From positions 124,001-188,000 of the forward strand of contig NZ_MWWV01000006.1 in the NCBI RefSeq assembly GCF_002259645.1: 64,000 nt of DNA, given 5' to 3'. This DNA is from Bifidobacterium tissieri (GTDB taxonomy: Bacteria; Actinomycetota; Actinomycetes; Actinomycetales; Bifidobacteriaceae). Below the pieces are notes generated by a model that was given only the letters and a program-made list of their open reading frames with translations, was not told the origin of the DNA and ran no database searches. The position numbers and the translations under genes are program-made. Below, one piece after another: positions 62,870 through 64,000 of the stretch (positions are counted from its first letter, which is position 1; the number at the start of each line of letters is the position of its first letter).

Positions 62870-64000
62870 ATGCTGTCCATCACCATACAACTCATGAAAC
62901 GCAGCGCGAAGATGCTGATTCCCGCCGGCATCGCCATCCTCATCGGCACGCTGTTCATCTCCAGCACGTTCCTGTTCGGCAACACGCTCGACTATTCGAT
63001 ACGCCGACAGATCACCGCCGATTTCGGCGGCGCCAACTACGTGGTCAATGCCGGAGCCGCCGACGACATCACCACCTCCCGATCCGTCGACGACTTCAGG
63101 CTCGACGACATCCGAGCCATCACGGGCGTTGACGGTGTGCGGGTCTCCACCGCTCTGCCGTTGCAGATCAGCAATGCCGACGGCAAGCATTCCACCACCA
63201 CCATGGTTCCCACGGCCGATAACGCCAGTGCGATGATGCCGATGACGATGGCCGAAGGACATTGGCCAAGCGCCAACGGAGAAATCGCGATTCCCGCCGA
63301 CGTGGCCAAACGACTCGGCGTACGTGTGGGCGACACGGTGCGCGTCGACAACTCCACCATGTTCGGTTCCGCCGACATGGGTGATATGACATCCACCCTT
63401 GACGAAACGGTTGTGGGACTCACCCGTGACGACAACGGTGCCTACGCCGGCAACGGTGGCGCAAGCGCCATGGCCGGCGACGATTTCGCCGTCATGAACG
63501 CGGTCCAGGATTTCGGCAAGGTACCCGCCTATGCGGTGTATCTGCTCATCAACGCGCCGCAGGGGTCCACCAACGCCACGATCATCGACCAGATCAAGAA
63601 GACCGTGCCGCACGCCTTCGCCGTACTTGACATCAACGAGTACGGGGACAAGCAGATGGAGTCGATGAGCAGCAGCGGCACCAACATCATCACCACGTTC
63701 ATGCTTGCCTTCGGCGTGCTCGCCATGGTCGTCGCGGCCTTGGTGATCGGTAACACGTTCCAGGTGCTCGTCGCTCAGCGCCGCCGTACGTTGGCATTGC
63801 TGCGCACCATCGGAGCGCAGAAGGGCCAGCTGTATCGGTCGGTGATCCTCGAGGCGGCGCTTCTGGGCTTCATCGCCTCCGCGCTCGGTGTGGCAGCGGC
63901 GTTCGGACTCATCGGCATCATGCATGCCGCAGGCGCCAACTATCAGGGACTCGTGTTCTCCGTGATCCCCAGTCCGGAGGCGTTCTGGGTGCCGATCGCC
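62870..64000 (+). CDS. FtsX-like ABC transporter permease, cut by window end
   Basis: A 377-codon open frame from ATG 62870 reaches the last base without a stop, so the C-terminal half lies outside. A first helix (about 15-38) is followed by an outside MacB-type domain (about 40-265), then helices from about 270. QRRRTLALLRTIGAQKGQLYRSVILEAALLGF near 305-335 is the FtsX coupling region that contacts the ATPase. GAGGAAACGAG lies upstream. It is the partner of the ATPase at 61988. Confidence 0.9.
   Translation, partial: MLSITIQLMKRSAKMLIPAGIAILIGTLFISSTFLFGNTLDYSIRRQITADFGGANYVVNAGAADDITTSRSVDDFRLDDIRAITGVDGVRVSTALPLQISNADGKHSTTTMVPTADNASAMMPMTMAEGHWPSANGEIAIPADVAKRLGVRVGDTVRVDNSTMFGSADMGDMTSTLDETVVGLTRDDNGAYAGNGGASAMAGDDFAVMNAVQDFGKVPAYAVYLLINAPQGSTNATIIDQIKKTVPHAFAVLDINEYGDKQMESMSSSGTNIITTFMLAFGVLAMVVAALVIGNTFQVLVAQRRRTLALLRTIGAQKGQLYRSVILEAALLGFIASALGVAAAFGLIGIMHAAGANYQGLVFSVIPSPEAFWVPIA

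Overview
The window is a stretch of high-GC actinobacterial chromosome, most likely from Bifidobacterium. The tmRNA tag reads AKSNRTEFALAA, which I recall as the bifidobacterial tag. The gene content also fits: ROK regulators with fructokinase, TPP-controlled thiD/tenA salvage, a proA-hypothetical-nadD-prs run, tsaE/tsaB/rimI/tsaD, yraN-comM-dprA and several MacB-type ABC pairs. Third codon positions are strongly G/C, so nearly every real gene throws long antisense open frames, which I left out. Species cannot be fixed from the sequence alone.

Layout. 1-3.3 kb: tmRNA (minus), fructokinase and its ROK repressor. 3.3-8.5 kb: NAD kinase-recN, then a TPP riboswitch driving thiD, a HAD phosphatase and tenA. 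8.5-14.2 kb: two ABC-2 transporter loci with their own small regulators (winged-helix and YtrA-type GntR), each showing a rearranged gene; a D-2-hydroxyacid dehydrogenase lies between them. 14.2-16 kb: a small membrane protein and a YidC-type insertase paralog. 16-25.8 kb: housekeeping metabolism (thrC, glyA, proA, nadD, prs, tRNA-Gln, glmU, rsfS, a histidine phosphatase). 26-29.7 kb: a Ser/Gly/Thr-rich membrane protein, tRNA-Ala, a CorA transporter and an orphan solute-binding lipoprotein. 29.8-40 kb: leuS, comEA-comEC-holA, and the tRNA t6A genes tsaE, tsaB, tsaD with rimI. 40-47.5 kb: tRNA-Arg, nhaA, a LOG-family gene, and a minus-strand sdhA-sdhB-methyltransferase group without membrane anchor genes. 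47.1-52 kb: an MGMT-type alkyltransferase, dprA, comM, yraN and pdxY. 52.3-54.9 kb: O-acetylhomoserine sulfhydrylase and a second ROK protein. 55-64 kb: two MacB-like ATPase/FtsX-permease pairs around a class V aminotransferase and an MFS exporter; the last permease runs off the window.

What stands out. At 13446-14165 the front of an ABC ATPase is joined in frame to the back half of a permease. At 9270-10610 the opposite join occurs, a permease lacking its end running in frame into a complete ATPase. Other signals are tandem palindromic operators at 11714-11754, multiple nested palindromes before the GntR gene, a 23-bp perfect inverted repeat between sdhA and sdhB, 17-18 bp tandem duplications at gene ends, a one-base-short parS-like site, and five spaced T-x-[V/T]-[L/M] motifs in the protein at 26064-27248. 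I found no CRISPR array, phage, insertion sequence or clear genomic island.
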